From Bacillus sp. ZZV12-4809 (GTDB lineage: Bacteria; Bacillota; Bacilli; Bacillales; Cytobacillaceae): a DNA stretch of 64,000 nt. Position 1 is the stretch's first letter. The number at the start of each line of letters is the position of its first letter. Positions 8,651 through 17,725 of the stretch are shown piece by piece. A program made the position numbers and the translations under genes. Where the stretch lies: positions 1-64,000 of the forward strand of contig NZ_VCRN01000002.1 in NCBI RefSeq assembly GCF_009849585.1. Reading direction: 5' to 3'. Below the pieces are notes generated by a model. That model did not search any database, was not told where the DNA came from, and was given only the letters and a program-made list of their open reading frames with translations.

Positions 8651-10807
8651 TTATTTGCGTAGTGAATTAATCACAATTATTCCGTTTTCCAGCTCAGCCT
8701 GTAAATGGCTATTACCGCCATGGTCAATGATGAAATCTGCAATTTTGTCCTCAAGCTCATCCTGGATAATTCTTCTCAATGGCCTTGCGCCAAAATCAGG
8801 GTGATACCCGTCTTCTGCTAATTTCTCCTTAACTTCCTGCGCAACAGTCAATTCAAGCTCCTGATCATTTAATGTTTTCTGCAGATCATTGAGCATGATA
8901 TCGACTATTTCTAATAAATGTTCTTTTTCCAATGCTTTAAATTCAATAATGCCATCAAAACGATTCAGGAATTCCGGCTTAAAGAAGCTGCCGAGCGAAT
9001 CCAGAATGTTTGAATCTTTGACGGCATCAGCTGCGCCAAATCCAACATGGATTTCTTTATGCCCAACACCTGCGTTGCTTGTCATAATAATAACTGTATC
9101 TTTAAAGCTGACAGTACGGCCCTGGCTATCTGTCAGGCGCCCATCCTCCAGAATTTGAAGGAACATGTGCTGTACATCTGGATGTGCTTTTTCTATCTCA
9201 TCAAGCAGGATAATGCTGTACGGATTTCTGCGGACCTTTTCTGTCAGCTGTCCTGCTTCTTCATGTCCAACATATCCGGGAGGGGAACCGATAATTTTAG
9301 ACACGCTGTGCTTTTCCATATATTCACTCATATCAAGCCTGATCATGCTGTCTTTTGAGCCGAACAGCTCCTCCGCAAGTGTTTTGGTTAATTCAGTTTT
9401 CCCAACACCTGTCGGCCCGACAAATAGGAAAGATCCAATTGGGCGGTGCTTGGATTTAAGTCCTGCACGGCTTCTGCGGATGGCTTTTGCAACTTTACGA
9501 ACTGCTTCCGGCTGTCCAATTACATTTTGAGCAAGATTTTCCTCAAGGTTTTTCATTTTTTTCTGTTCATTTTCGGCTAATTTGCCGACCGGAATTCCCG
9601 TTTTCTTCTCGATGATCTCCTGAATAAGACTAGTTTCAATAACTGGCCTTTCAGCTTTGTTTTCTCCGTTTAATGCCTGCTGGAGTTTTAGTTCCTCTTC
9701 ACGGAGTTTTGCAGCTTCTTCATATTTTTCTTCTTTTAATACAAGTTCCTTCTGCCTGCTGATTTCATTCAGCTGTTTCTCAATATTTTCTGCCGGAATA
9801 TATCCTGACTGAAGATTCATTTTTGAACCTGCTTCATCCATTAAATCAATGGCTTTATCAGGAAGGAATCTGTCCTGAATATAGCGGCTTGACAGCTGTA
9901 CACACGCTCTTATGGCGTCTTCTGTAAAAGAAACATCATGATAATCCTCATATTTTTGTTTCAGCCCCATCAAGATGTCAAAGGTCTCATCAGCAGTCGG
10001 CTCATTTACATGAACAGGCTGGAATCTGCGTTCGAGAGCTGGATCCTTTTCAATTTGGCGGTATTCTTTCAATGTTGTAGCTCCAACTACTTGCAGTTCT
10101 CCCCTTGCAAGGGCAGGCTTCAGTATATTGCCGGCATCCATTGAGCCTTCAGCTGACCCTGCTCCGACAAGCAGATGGATTTCATCAATAAAGAGAATAA
10201 TATTCTTCCTGGTCTGAAGCTCTGAAATAAGCTGCTTCATTCGTTCCTCGAATTGGCCGCGAATGCCGGTATTTGCAACCAGGGATGCCACATCAAGCAA
10301 ATAAACCTCTTTATTTAGAAGTTTCTTCGGGGCCCGCCCCTCGGCAATATTAACCGCCAGCCCTTCGGCAATAGCTGTTTTACCTACTCCCGGTTCACCT
10401 ATTAAGACCGGATTATTTTTACTTCTTCTATTTAAAATTTCCGTCACACGATTTATTTCTTCGTCCCGTCCGATGACTGGGTCAATTAAACCAGCTTTTG
10501 CAAGCTGTGTAAGATTTCGTCCGAATTGATCGATAAATCCGCCGTTCCCCTGATTGTGTCCCGGCGCTTCTTTTAAAGGCTTGAAGTTTTCATTTCCTTG
10601 GGATGATGCCATTTTTTTAAAGAAATCCTCTAAAGGCATTTGGCCAAAACCTGAAAAGCCGCTCAAAGCAGGCCCAAAGGAAGTAAGACTTTTTTGCTTT
10701 TCAGTTTGATAACAGCTATGGCAAAGGTTAATGTTTCGTTCATTTCCATTCACATTCAGTCTTAATTGTACGTTTGCTTCTTTTGATTGACATTTTTGAC
10801 AAAGCAT
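8651..10807 (-). CDS. clpE: ATP-dependent Clp protease ATP-binding subunit ClpE
   Basis: 718 residues. An N-terminal zinc finger (Cys3, Cys6, Cys29, Cys32) distinguishes ClpE from ClpC. Two AAA+ modules follow, with Walker A GEPGVGKT and GPTGVGKT, separated by a UVR coiled segment ('[14 protein letters not shown]'). ClpE unfolds substrates for ClpP and takes part in disaggregation and CtsR turnover after heat shock. ATG 10807 is used because GGAGG lies just upstream, inside the five-codon longer frame. Two CtsR operators cover the promoter. Divergent from ykvI, as in B. subtilis. Confidence 0.95.
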   Translation of the reverse strand: MLCQKCQSKEANVQLRLNVNGNERNINLCHSCYQTEKQKSLTSFGPALSGFSGFGQMPLEDFFKKMASSQGNENFKPLKEAPGHNQGNGGFIDQFGRNLTQLAKAGLIDPVIGRDEEINRVTEILNRRSKNNPVLIGEPGVGKTAIAEGLAVNIAEGRAPKKLLNKEVYLLDVASLVANTGIRGQFEERMKQLISELQTRKNIILFIDEIHLLVGAGSAEGSMDAGNILKPALARGELQVVGATTLKEYRQIEKDPALERRFQPVHVNEPTADETFDILMGLKQKYEDYHDVSFTEDAIRACVQLSSRYIQDRFLPDKAIDLMDEAGSKMNLQSGYIPAENIEKQLNEISRQKELVLKEEKYEEAAKLREEELKLQQALNGENKAERPVIETSLIQEIIEKKTGIPVGKLAENEQKKMKNLEENLAQNVIGQPEAVRKVAKAIRRSRAGLKSKHRPIGSFLFVGPTGVGKTELTKTLAEELFGSKDSMIRLDMSEYMEKHSVSKIIGSPPGYVGHEEAGQLTEKVRRNPYSIILLDEIEKAHPDVQHMFLQILEDGRLTDSQGRTVSFKDTVIIMTSNAGVGHKEIHVGFGAADAVKDSNILDSLGSFFKPEFLNRFDGIIEFKALEKEHLLEIVDIMLNDLQKTLNDQELELTVAQEVKEKLAEDGYHPDFGARPLRRIIQDELEDKIADFIIDHGGNSHLQAELENGIIVINSLRK

Positions 10808-10839
10808 TTTGCATACCTCCATTAAAAATTTGGTCTGAC

Positions 10840-10856
10840 TTTGACTATATTTGACC
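10840..10856 (-). promoter_or_regulatory. CtsR operator, downstream box
   Basis: Minus strand GGTCAAATATAGTCAAA, a full match to the heptad direct repeat RGTCAAA-NAN-RGTCAAA recognised by CtsR. It lies just downstream of the clpE -10 element. Confidence 0.9.
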
Positions 10857-10866
10857 TTATACCGAT

Positions 10867-10895
10867 ATTATAATTTGACCTTCTTTGACTTTCAA
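10867..10895 (-). promoter_or_regulatory. clpE sigma-A promoter
   Basis: On the minus strand -35 TTGAAA (10890-10895), 17-base spacer, -10 TATAAT (10867-10872). The spacer is filled exactly by the upstream CtsR box. Confidence 0.85.
10874..10890 (-). promoter_or_regulatory. CtsR operator, promoter-spacer box
   Basis: Minus strand AGTCAAAGAAGGTCAAA, a full match to the CtsR direct repeat. It occupies the -35/-10 spacer of the clpE promoter, so bound CtsR would exclude RNA polymerase. Confidence 0.9.
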
Positions 10896-11004
10896 GAGAT
10901 TTGTTTTGGAATTTGTATCCAAAATGTAGTTTGCGTTTAAATGCAAAAAAGCTCGTCTTTGTTTGTATCAGACTACATATATTGGAAAGGAAGGAGGAGA
11001 TTAA

Positions 11005-12063
11005 GTGAAGACGAATTGGGGGGCAGCTTTTCAGATCGCTGCCGTTTATGTGGGAACCGTGGTAGGCGCGGGCTTTGCCACTGGCAGGGAGATTGTAGAG
11101 TTTTTTTCCCGATTTGGTTTTATCGGTTTAATTGGGATACTTATGAGCGGTTATATCTTTATATTTCTCGGTTCCAAGTTAATGAGAATCTCTGCACAGA
11201 TAAAAGCAGCATCCTACCAGGAATTAAATGAATATTTATTTGGAAGATTTTTTGGTTCTGCCATTAATATACTAATGCTGTTTATGCTGCTTGGTGTATG
11301 TGCAGTTATGCTGTCAGGTGCAGGAGCAGTGTTTGAGGAACAGATTGGCATCAGCAAGACTGCAGGATTGCTCGTAACGATAGGGTTAACAATAATTACA
11401 ATGATAGTGGGCATACGCGGATTATTTGCTGTAAATACATTCGTTGTTCCAATGATGATTGCATTTAGCTTTATTTTATTATTTATTAGCATGAAGCTTC
11501 CTAATTTTGCAGAACAGGTTCTGTTTATCCCATATGCTGAAGATGGGTGGAAGGCGGTTGTGGCTCCGTTTTCTTATACTGCTCTGAATTTAACATTGTC
11601 GCAGGCTGTCCTGGTGCCTGTGGCTTCTGAAATAAATGATGACCGGACAATCAAATGGGGCGGATACCTTGGTGGTGCCGCATTGACACTCATTCTGCTA
11701 TCCAGCCATTTAACACTTATGATGCTGCCGAATCTAGAGGCATATGATATCCCGATGGCCGCTATTGTAAAGACATTGGCATCTTCATTCTATTGGATTT
11801 TTGTGTTTGTCATCTATGGAGAGATTTTCACTTCTGTTATTGGGAATGTATTTGGCATCGAGAGACAGGTAAAAAAGCACTTTTCGGTGCCGAGTATTTT
11901 TATAGTGGGCTTTATCTTTGTAGTTTGTTACTTTATCAGTTTGATCAATTATGGAACGTTGCTTTCCTATTTATATCCGGTTTTTGGATATGTAAGTTTG
12001 ACATTTATCATTCTTCTATGGATGAAGCCATTTGATGATGGAAGTAAGGGCAGAAAAGCCTGA
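11005..12063 (+). CDS. ykvI: YkvI family membrane transporter-like protein
   Basis: 352 residues with roughly ten hydrophobic helices. The opening 'AAVYVGTVVGAGFATGREIVEFFSRFG' resembles the unwound first helix of APC/LeuT-fold carriers, and the length matches B. subtilis YkvI, which has no proven substrate. The GTG start at 11005 follows AAGGAGG at ideal spacing. It is divergent from clpE and could share the CtsR-bound intergenic region, but no operator lies near its own start. A converging terminator follows. Confidence 0.8.
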   Translation: MKTNWGAAFQIAAVYVGTVVGAGFATGREIVEFFSRFGFIGLIGILMSGYIFIFLGSKLMRISAQIKAASYQELNEYLFGRFFGSAINILMLFMLLGVCAVMLSGAGAVFEEQIGISKTAGLLVTIGLTIITMIVGIRGLFAVNTFVVPMMIAFSFILLFISMKLPNFAEQVLFIPYAEDGWKAVVAPFSYTALNLTLSQAVLVPVASEINDDRTIKWGGYLGGAALTLILLSSHLTLMMLPNLEAYDIPMAAIVKTLASSFYWIFVFVIYGEIFTSVIGNVFGIERQVKKHFSVPSIFIVGFIFVVCYFISLINYGTLLSYLYPVFGYVSLTFIILLWMKPFDDGSKGRKA

Positions 12064-12069
12064 TAATAA

Positions 12070-12103
12070 CAAAAAAGAGATCCGCTTTACATGGATCTCT
12101 TTC
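12070..12103. terminator. Terminator between ykvI and the converging lipoprotein gene
   Basis: AAAGAGATCC, short loop, GGATCTCTTT. The T-run is best on the minus strand (TTTTTTGTTA), so it mainly ends the lipoprotein transcript. Confidence 0.75.
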
Positions 12104-12112
12104 AAATTCCTA

Positions 12113-12793
12113 TTATTCCTGGGGCTTCTCTTTCATAATGGTTTTCGCCATCTGCAGGAATGCATCCTCATGGTCAGCATCTTCCTTATTGAATAGAGTG
12201 AGCTTAAGTGATAAATCATCGTTTTTCACAAGGTAGGCTGAAACCTTCTCACCGTTTCCTTCTGCTCTCATCACAGACGCATCTTTGTAAAAATCATCTG
12301 AAGGAGCATTTGATGTCTGCACATTTTCGCTGACAGCTTCAAGCTGTGCTTTGGTGTTCTCTTCAATCATGTCCCAGTCTGCATCATCCGGAAGAAGTTC
12401 AATCCTCATGAATACTTGATCATTTTCGGAAAGGTACAGCACATCCTTATTTGGTTCCTCGGCAGTTAATTCATATGCTGGCAGAACGTAAATCGAATAA
12501 TTTTGATTATCACTGTGTTTCAGAAAGGCAGTGTCTTCCTTCGTTTCACCATTAGCGGAATAAGACATATTCTGTTCCATTATTCTGATAACATTACCTT
12601 CTTCATTATTGCCACCTTCTGATGGCTCCTCTTTTTCACTTTGTTCTTGTCCATCCTGTCGTTCCGAAGCTGTTTCTTCTTCATTTTTTCCAGGCTCCGC
12701 TCCATTGTCTGGATCATTTTGAGCTGTTCCGCATCCTGCCAGGACAGCAGCTACAATTCCCAGCATTAACATAAATTTTGCCATAGTTTTCAT
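12113..12793 (-). CDS. Uncharacterised acidic lipoprotein
   Basis: 226 residues. A short basic start and a hydrophobic stretch lead to the lipobox LAGC (Cys about 20). An unusually acidic low-complexity linker rich in Glu, Gln and Gly (about 25-65) is followed by a globular domain without recognised motifs. It is exported by Sec, lipidated and anchored on the outer membrane face. A GGGAGG ribosome site is upstream. No neighbour suggests a function. Confidence 0.7.
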   Translation of the reverse strand: MKTMAKFMLMLGIVAAVLAGCGTAQNDPDNGAEPGKNEEETASERQDGQEQSEKEEPSEGGNNEEGNVIRIMEQNMSYSANGETKEDTAFLKHSDNQNYSIYVLPAYELTAEEPNKDVLYLSENDQVFMRIELLPDDADWDMIEENTKAQLEAVSENVQTSNAPSDDFYKDASVMRAEGNGEKVSAYLVKNDDLSLKLTLFNKEDADHEDAFLQMAKTIMKEKPQE

Positions 12794-12932
12794 TATTGTT
12801 CCAACCTCCCGTTGCCTGCCTGCGCATTTGCCTAATTAGACGTAATTGAAATAAAAGAGTTACGTATAAATTCCTATTTAATTGTACATTACCATTTATG
12901 TAAAATATCGACAAGATTCACTAAAGAATAAA

Positions 12933-13207
12933 GGCTGTTTTCGCAAAGTTTGTTATTTGTATTATATTTACTGAGTTGATTGCAGCGGAAGGTGAGAGAT
13001 CCTCGAAAATACATGGGTATTTTTGGGGTATGGTTTGTACTTAAGGAAGTTATTCAATATCCTGCGGGAATAGCGGTAAGGTGAGACTAGGCAGACGCAC
13101 AGCGTCGAGGAGGCTCTGGCGCAAGCCCCGCAGCACGCTTGAGGATCCCTTCGCTGCAATCAGCGCACTGAATTCTAAATAATAACAACAATCTTTAGAA
13201 ATGAGCC
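12933..13207. repeat. Intergenic stem-forming repeat, copy 3 (full length)
   Basis: 275 bp with GGCTGTTTTCG at one end and GAGCC at the other. The outer blocks GATTGCAGCGGAAGG and CCTTCGCTGCAATC are inverted repeats, with an inner GC-rich region (CCTGCGGGAATAGCGG, CAAGCCCCGCAG). It fills most of the 12794-13268 gap; nothing coding was seen there. Confidence 0.8.
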
Positions 13208-13209
13208 AA

Positions 13210-13240
13210 TAAAAAAAGACAATTCATAAAGAATTGTCTC
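13210..13240 (-). terminator. Terminator of the CPBP protease gene
   Basis: Minus strand GACAATTC, loop, GAATTGTC and TTTTTTT. Confidence 0.85.
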
Positions 13241-13268
13241 ATCATCACTGCAGTATGTGGATGAACAA

Positions 13269-13880
13269 CTATTTAAGGGGAAGAAGAACGAACAATAACA
13301 AGTCAAAAATCAGATGCGATACGATTACTAAGGGAATGCTTCTTTTCCAGGCATAAAGCCATCCCCAGAAGAGACCTGCGATTAATGCTGCAAAAGCGAG
13401 CATCCAGTATCCTGAATAAAAATGAACAGAAGTATAGAGCAGAGATGATATTATAATGCTTACCTTAACAGACGTATGTTTCATCAATCTTTTTTGAACG
13501 AATCCTCTCCAAAACACCTCTTCACCTGGAACGATGATTAAAATCAGCACAATATAGTGCCAGATAAACGAAGGTGAGAATCGGCCGTATAAATGTTCAA
13601 CCTGATTAACGAAGGGGAGATTGAGCAAATCAAATAAATTGTATCCTGCCCAAAATAGTCCATACAATAGAAAACCGGAAAGGGTTCCGAAGGTAATATA
13701 AGTTCCAAAAGAAGCTTTGTCTTCCACTTCTTCCATGATAATTGAGTAACTGATTAGAAGCAGTAAAGTGGCTGAAAAGATGTACCAAAAAATTGATTTA
13801 TCCTGAAATGTAAAATACATAAGCAGATGAGCAAGAACCAGACCGCCGATTAAGCGGACATCTGCAGCAATATTTTTCAA
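13269..13880 (-). CDS. CPBP-family intramembrane metalloprotease
   Basis: 203 residues, about six to seven membrane helices. CPBP (CAAX protease/bacteriocin-processing, Abi) motifs are visible: EEVFWRGF (EExxxR) at about 123, TSVHF (FxxxH-like) and SHLIFD (HxxxD) near the C-terminus. Family members cleave within membranes, process peptides or confer bacteriocin self-immunity. No bacteriocin gene is adjacent, so the role stays open. The start is TTG, nine bases after AAAGGAG. Confidence 0.8.
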   Translation of the reverse strand: MKNIAADVRLIGGLVLAHLLMYFTFQDKSIFWYIFSATLLLLISYSIIMEEVEDKASFGTYITFGTLSGFLLYGLFWAGYNLFDLLNLPFVNQVEHLYGRFSPSFIWHYIVLILIIVPGEEVFWRGFVQKRLMKHTSVKVSIIISSLLYTSVHFYSGYWMLAFAALIAGLFWGWLYAWKRSIPLVIVSHLIFDLLLFVLLPLK

Positions 13881-14032
13881 ATTACTTAACTCCTTTCAAG
13901 CGAAAAAAATAACCAAACACTATTCTAACAAAAAACAAACATAAAAAGTAAGGAAAAGATTTCTTTGAAATCGTTAAGATAAATTAATGCAGAAATGCTA
14001 AACATAAGCCCATATGAAGGGAGGTATGTATA

Positions 14033-14143
14033 ATGACAAAATCAAAAAGAGAAAAAGAGCGTGCCTGGACAGTCAGAAAGCAGGATCAGCATCCTCATGG
14101 AAAAGTGAAATCCTTCAAAGAGCTGTCAGGGGAAAAAGAATAA
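14033..14143 (+). CDS. Small basic protein (36 aa), possible DUF6254-like
   Basis: 36 residues, very hydrophilic, beginning MTKSKREKERAWTVRKQ and containing 'HPHGKVKSF'. GGGAGG lies eight bases before the ATG and a strong hairpin follows two bases after the stop, so it looks like a genuine monocistronic small gene. The pattern resembles short Bacillaceae proteins annotated as DUF6254; this assignment is from memory and tentative. Function unknown. Confidence 0.7.
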   Translation: MTKSKREKERAWTVRKQDQHPHGKVKSFKELSGEKE

Positions 14144-14144
14144 A

Positions 14145-14173
14145 GTTATGGCCTCCTGAAAGGAGGCCATAAC
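14145..14173 (+). terminator. Strong hairpin after the 36-aa gene
   Basis: GTTATGGCCTCC paired with GGAGGCCATAAC around a very short loop. No T-run follows, so it may stabilise the 3' end rather than terminate alone. Confidence 0.6.
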
Positions 14174-14229
14174 TGTGGGATTTATAGTGCAGCTAAAAAA
14201 TCCAGCTGGTATGGCCAGGGAAAAAAGAC

Positions 14230-14262
14230 AAAAACAAAAAGCAGCAAAGGGAGCTGCTTTTA
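14230..14262 (-). terminator. Terminator of ykvS
   Basis: Minus strand AAAAGCAGC, seven-base loop, GCTGCTTTTTGTTTTTGTC. Confidence 0.8.
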
Positions 14263-14290
14263 AAAGAATACGCTTTCATTTTTTCTTCTT

Positions 14291-14479
14291 TTATACTGCT
14301 GATTCTCTGACAACTTTATAATTTTTATGATTGACAACAGTTCTCTGATCTAATTCAAGATCACGGTAGTTATCCATGTACGTTAAATCCACAATCACGG
14401 AATTCTCATTTACTTTTTCTACAATTCCCTGTAGTCCATCACGAAATTCAATAATATTGCCAACCTCTGCTTTCTTCAC
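14291..14479 (-). CDS. ykvS: YkvS family protein (DUF2187)
   Basis: 62 residues: 'VGNIIEFRDGLQGIVEKVNENSVIVDLTYMDNY' followed by a hydrophilic tail. This KOW/SH3-like short beta protein matches B. subtilis YkvS in length and pattern; function is unknown. Its position after clpE-ykvI follows B. subtilis order. The ATG is preceded by AGGAGAG. Confidence 0.8.
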   Translation of the reverse strand: MKKAEVGNIIEFRDGLQGIVEKVNENSVIVDLTYMDNYRDLELDQRTVVNHKNYKVVRESAV

Positions 14480-14607
14480 AAATCATCTCTCCTTTTGTCC
14501 ATTTCTTTCGCTGGTAGTAACAGTTTGCACTATATTTTAAAATGCGTAAAGAATTTTGCAATTTACTGCTGCTAAGGTAAAATGTTACATTCTTTAGGTT
14601 GGTAATA

Positions 14608-14641
14608 TTATACCAGAAAAAATACTATTGTACATTAAAAT
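14608..14641 (-). promoter_or_regulatory. Putative ykvS promoter overlapping a dyad
   Basis: On the minus strand an extended -10 TGGTATAAT (TATAAT 14608-14613), with TGTACA about 17 bases upstream. The -10 lies in the dyad TGGTA-N6-TACCA (14600-14615), which could be an operator. It is 130 bases from the ykvS start. Confidence 0.45.
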
Positions 14642-14740
14642 TATTTAATATTCAGAAAAATAAGTCGTGTTTATATACTTCAAAATTGGCAGTACTTTAT
14701 TTATGATTAAGAAAGAATGTAGAAAAAGGAGTTCTGGATA

Positions 14741-14935
14741 ATGAATCATGAACAAATTCAGGAAGTGCTTGAACAATTAAAAAATGGAATCATCTCAGAG
14801 TATTATGTGTCAAAGGAGGACTTTCTTCCTTTTCGCAGTGTCATCGTACAAAGGGATGACTTTAAGCACTTCAGGGGAATTGCTCAAAGAGGCGGACATG
14901 TAATTTATCAATACTTAGATTCTCCACGAAGCTAA
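14741..14935 (+). CDS. Conserved-looking small hypothetical protein
   Basis: 64 residues containing '[36 protein letters not shown]'. AAAAGGAG precedes the ATG and a stem-loop follows. The mix of charged and aromatic residues looks like a folded cytosolic protein. I do not recognise the family. Confidence 0.6.
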   Translation: MNHEQIQEVLEQLKNGIISEYYVSKEDFLPFRSVIVQRDDFKHFRGIAQRGGHVIYQYLDSPRS

Positions 14936-14960
14936 TTAAGCGTTGAAAAAAATAGCACGC

Positions 14961-14995
14961 AGTAAAGACACTTGATCATTTCAGGTGTCTTTACT
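14961..14995 (+). terminator. Stem-loop after the 64-aa gene
   Basis: AGTAAAGACAC paired with GTGTCTTTACT. The stem is strong but the following T-run is poor. Confidence 0.5.
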
Positions 14996-15067
14996 ATGTG
15001 CATACAGTTTAATTGAAAAGAAATAAGGAAAATAAGCATTATGTCAACTTTGAAAGGATGAGCAAGT

Positions 15068-15811
15068 ATGAACGACTTTAAAGGGAAAACAGTCATTGTT
15101 ACCGGAGGAGCCAGCGGAATAGGGTTGAGTATTGCCGAGTCATTCGCGAGAAAAGAGGCAAATGTTGTTATCGCCGATATTGATGAAATGAATGGAAAAC
15201 AATTAGAAGACCGTTTAAACAAGACAGGCCTTAATAGCCTATTCATTAAAACAGATGTTAAGAATGAAACTGATATTAAAGAACTAATTACAAAGTCATT
15301 TGAGACATTTGGATCCATAGATATCCTGATCAATAATGCAGGCATATCAAAATTTCATTCATTTTTTGAATTGAGTGTCGAAATGTGGGATGAGGTGATC
15401 AATACAAATCTTCGGAGTGTGTTCCTGTGCAGCAGGGAGGCTGCCAAATTGATGAAGCAAGGTTCCAGTATAATCAACCTTACTTCTACAAGAGCAATAA
15501 TGTCAGAAAGCGGAACAGAAGCTTACTCAGCTTCTAAAGGAGGAATTAGGGCAATTACTCACGCGATGGCCAGTACACTCGCTGAAAAGGGGATCAGGGT
15601 TAATTGCATAAGCCCCGGCTGGATTGAAACAGGAGTATATGGAAATCTAAGGGAAATCGACCATAAACAGCATTTCTCAAACAGGGTTGGAAAGCCCGGG
15701 GATATTGCAAGGACTTGCTTATTTTTAGCCCATCCGAAAAATGACTTTATAACAGGTGAAAATATAACAGTGGACGGAGGCATGACAAGGAAAATGATTT
15801 ATGAACAATAA
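15068..15811 (+). CDS. Short-chain dehydrogenase/reductase
   Basis: 247 residues, classical SDR. The dinucleotide motif is TGGASGIG near the start, 'NNAG' follows strand 4, and the catalytic tetrad is completed by Ser ('LTSTRA') and YSASK. 'IADIDE' after strand 2 suggests an NAD-preferring site. The C-terminal 'NITVDGGM' ends the fold. It could be a relative of B. subtilis YkvO (same neighbourhood), but the substrate is not predictable. GAAAGGATG precedes the ATG. Confidence 0.85.
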   Translation: MNDFKGKTVIVTGGASGIGLSIAESFARKEANVVIADIDEMNGKQLEDRLNKTGLNSLFIKTDVKNETDIKELITKSFETFGSIDILINNAGISKFHSFFELSVEMWDEVINTNLRSVFLCSREAAKLMKQGSSIINLTSTRAIMSESGTEAYSASKGGIRAITHAMASTLAEKGIRVNCISPGWIETGVYGNLREIDHKQHFSNRVGKPGDIARTCLFLAHPKNDFITGENITVDGGMTRKMIYEQ

Positions 15812-15920
15812 TTGTGATAGTAGGAAATTAAGTTAGAAATAGAAACAATTACCTTGTTCTAAATGGTTCTATAGGCTCATGTTCTATTAATGTTTTAGAA
15901 CGATTTTAGGGAAGGGTTTA

Positions 15921-16292
15921 ATGGGCATTACCATGATTAAGATTTCTTCCGAATACTTTGCCGTTGGGATTCTGCTGGGGTATTATATGTCCAGTACTCA
16001 TTCTTATTTATTAGGGCCTGTTCATGTCCATATTAATTTACTTGGGTGGACGTCCTTGACTTTGGCAGGAATCCTATATTACCTATTTCCTGCTCTTGCA
16101 GTTGGGAAAGCTGGGATGTGGCATTTTTGGCTTCATAATATTGGCCTGCCAATCATGATGCTGTCACTGTCTTTAGTCCCGGTAACAGAGAATAATGCTT
16201 TTCTTTCGGGTACAGCTGTTGGAGCCACTTTTACGGCAGTCGCCATAATGAGTTTCGTATGGAACTTACTGAAAAACCTAAAAGCAGACTAG
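15921..16292 (+). CDS. Small integral membrane protein, heme-copper-oxidase subunit I-like fragment family
   Basis: 123 residues with four predicted membrane helices. 'HVHINLLGWTSLTLAGILYYLFP' and 'MWHFWLHNIGLP' recall the histidine-bearing helices of cbb3/cytochrome-c-oxidase subunit I-like proteins found as short stand-alone paralogues in Bacillaceae. It may bind heme, but no partner is adjacent. The ATG follows a weak GGGAAGGG site; a second Met sits at codon 5. Confidence 0.65.
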   Translation: MGITMIKISSEYFAVGILLGYYMSSTHSYLLGPVHVHINLLGWTSLTLAGILYYLFPALAVGKAGMWHFWLHNIGLPIMMLSLSLVPVTENNAFLSGTAVGATFTAVAIMSFVWNLLKNLKAD

Positions 16293-16409
16293 TAACTAAA
16301 TGTATCGGATGGAAGAGTATTAACGGGTTCGGTTTTGAAGAGCAGAATTCAGATTAGCAGTGCTTTTCGCAGTTGAGTCAGCAGCCGCTTTAACTGAGAA
16401 ATTAGCACA

Positions 16410-16443
16410 AAAAAGCTCGGAGTCAATATGCTCTGAGCTTTTT
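16410..16443 (+). terminator. Terminator hairpin
   Basis: AAAAAGCTCGGAG, loop, CTCTGAGCTTTTT with one G-U pair; lies 118 bases after the membrane protein gene. Confidence 0.75.
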
Positions 16444-16553
16444 AGGCATCATATAGCTAAGATTAGATTTCATCTCTATTACGGCAAATAATCCCCATGA
16501 TGATTAGGGGAATTTTCGCCAGACCAGAAAAGAAAACATATACATTATCACCT

Positions 16554-16739
16554 TTATTTTTGCATAGGAAAGACTTCAGCATTATATCTTTTGTAAAAAA
16601 TTAATTTTGCATTATTACCGTATATTCCGGTTTGGTCAGTTCCCATTATACCAGCGTACTTTTTATGAAAAAAATAACCTATTATTAATTCAACAAATAA
16701 TAATATAATCATTCCTATTGAATAATAAATTTTCGGCAT
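16554..16739 (-). CDS. Possible small single-pass membrane protein
   Basis: 61 residues, one strong helix ('IGMIILLFVELIIGYFF') followed by a basic, polar tail. The ATG at 16739 is preceded by GAGGTGGAGGAA, which decides against the 20-codon upstream extension. No family recognised and no clear terminator, so the call rests on the ribosome site and composition. Confidence 0.45.
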   Translation of the reverse strand: MPKIYYSIGMIILLFVELIIGYFFHKKYAGIMGTDQTGIYGNNAKLIFYKRYNAEVFPMQK

Positions 16740-16791
16740 TTCCTCCACCTCATTAATTCTAACGTTAAACTGCCTGAAAGATGACTGCCTC

Positions 16792-16825
16792 TTTAACATT
16801 TTAACATTTTAACATTTTAACATTT
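16792..16825. repeat. Tandem octamer repeat TTTTAACA
   Basis: Four consecutive TTTTAACA units (the first missing one T), ending TTTCC. It sits 50 bp upstream of the small membrane ORF. Confidence 0.85.
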
Positions 16826-17032
16826 CCAATAGTTTTTTTACTTTTTCATAGTTTAATCTTGTTAAAATCCTGACTGGCCTTTGTGATAAAGAGTGAACCT
16901 AGAGGGGAAAAGGAAATTGTGAGCTGGTTCATCATGAACACTAATCGCTTCCTTTAGGAAATTAAGCTTACAGCATTTCACTCTTATGTCCCGCATATAA
17001 TTGAGAAATTAATCAAAAAGGCGGGATAAAGA

Positions 17033-17332
17033 ATGAAACTTGAAAAAGAAAAAGCATACAGAGTGAAAAGCTTATCTCAGGATATACTTGAGCACCTAAT
17101 GGAAGATAACACTACTTATCATTATGAAGACCTGAAACATGTCATAGAATTGATGGCCCGGTCGGTCGCGGATCTTGCAGCACTGTATACAGACATGGAA
17201 GGCGATCATGAAACAGCCCTGAAGGGAACTATTTCAAAAATGAGAATAGGCTATAATATCCTTCAATACAAAGAAACTTCAAAGCATGTTAGAAGACAGG
17301 ATAAGTATCATGTTGAAAACCTTGGAAAATGA
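17033..17332 (+). CDS. Hypothetical helical protein
   Basis: 99 residues, mostly alpha-helical by composition, no signal peptide or membrane segment. It contains 'YHYEDLKHVIELMARSVADLAALY'. AAAGGCGGGA lies upstream of the ATG. The family is not recognised. The stop codon overlaps a sequence close to a CcpA cre site (TGAAAGCGTTTTAC), 12 of 14 positions. Confidence 0.65.
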   Translation: MKLEKEKAYRVKSLSQDILEHLMEDNTTYHYEDLKHVIELMARSVADLAALYTDMEGDHETALKGTISKMRIGYNILQYKETSKHVRRQDKYHVENLGK

Positions 17333-17725
17333 AAGCGTTTTACTCAAAAAAATATGAACAAACGTTAAAAATTAAGGGTTTTTCATTGTCTAAATGAATG
17401 TGAAGTGCTATTCTTTTGTCTGAGATGTAAGTTGTCCGATGACTTAATTACAGCCCGGTAATCCTACCTGATTCTATAGAAGTGTTCGAAAAGCTGAATA
17501 GTTACCTGAAGAAGTTAATGAAGTAATTTTTCTCAGCCTTTTTGCACAACTATATACATGAATAATAGGGCATTGGAAAAAATAAAACAGCATATAGGAC
17601 GGAATTTAATGGATTCATCCTGCTGCTGGTTTTGCTGAAAATTCCAGTTCCCGTCATTAAGTTCGTGAGGCAACGCCTTGCACATCTTAATTCATATTCA
17701 AAAATACGAAGGAGATTGATCCCAT
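17333..17725 (+). other. 393-bp leader region before ptsH, no gene found
   Basis: In B. subtilis ptsG precedes ptsH; here no ptsG or ribonucleic-antiterminator-like terminator was recognised. The stretch holds AT-rich sequence, possible -10 elements near 17555 and a GC-richer segment (17640-17690, 'CCAGTTCCCGTCATTAAG') just before the ptsH ribosome site AAGGAG. It may be a structured 5' UTR. Promoter position is uncertain. Confidence 0.4.

Noticed and set aside
15840..15915. Repeated GTTCTA words before the heme-oxidase-like membrane gene as a terminator or operator
   Set aside because: No consistent stem or spacing between the words.
17330..17343. cre-like site TGAAAGCGTTTTAC
   Set aside because: Only 12 of 14 consensus positions and about 390 bp from ptsH; kept as a note, not as a feature.
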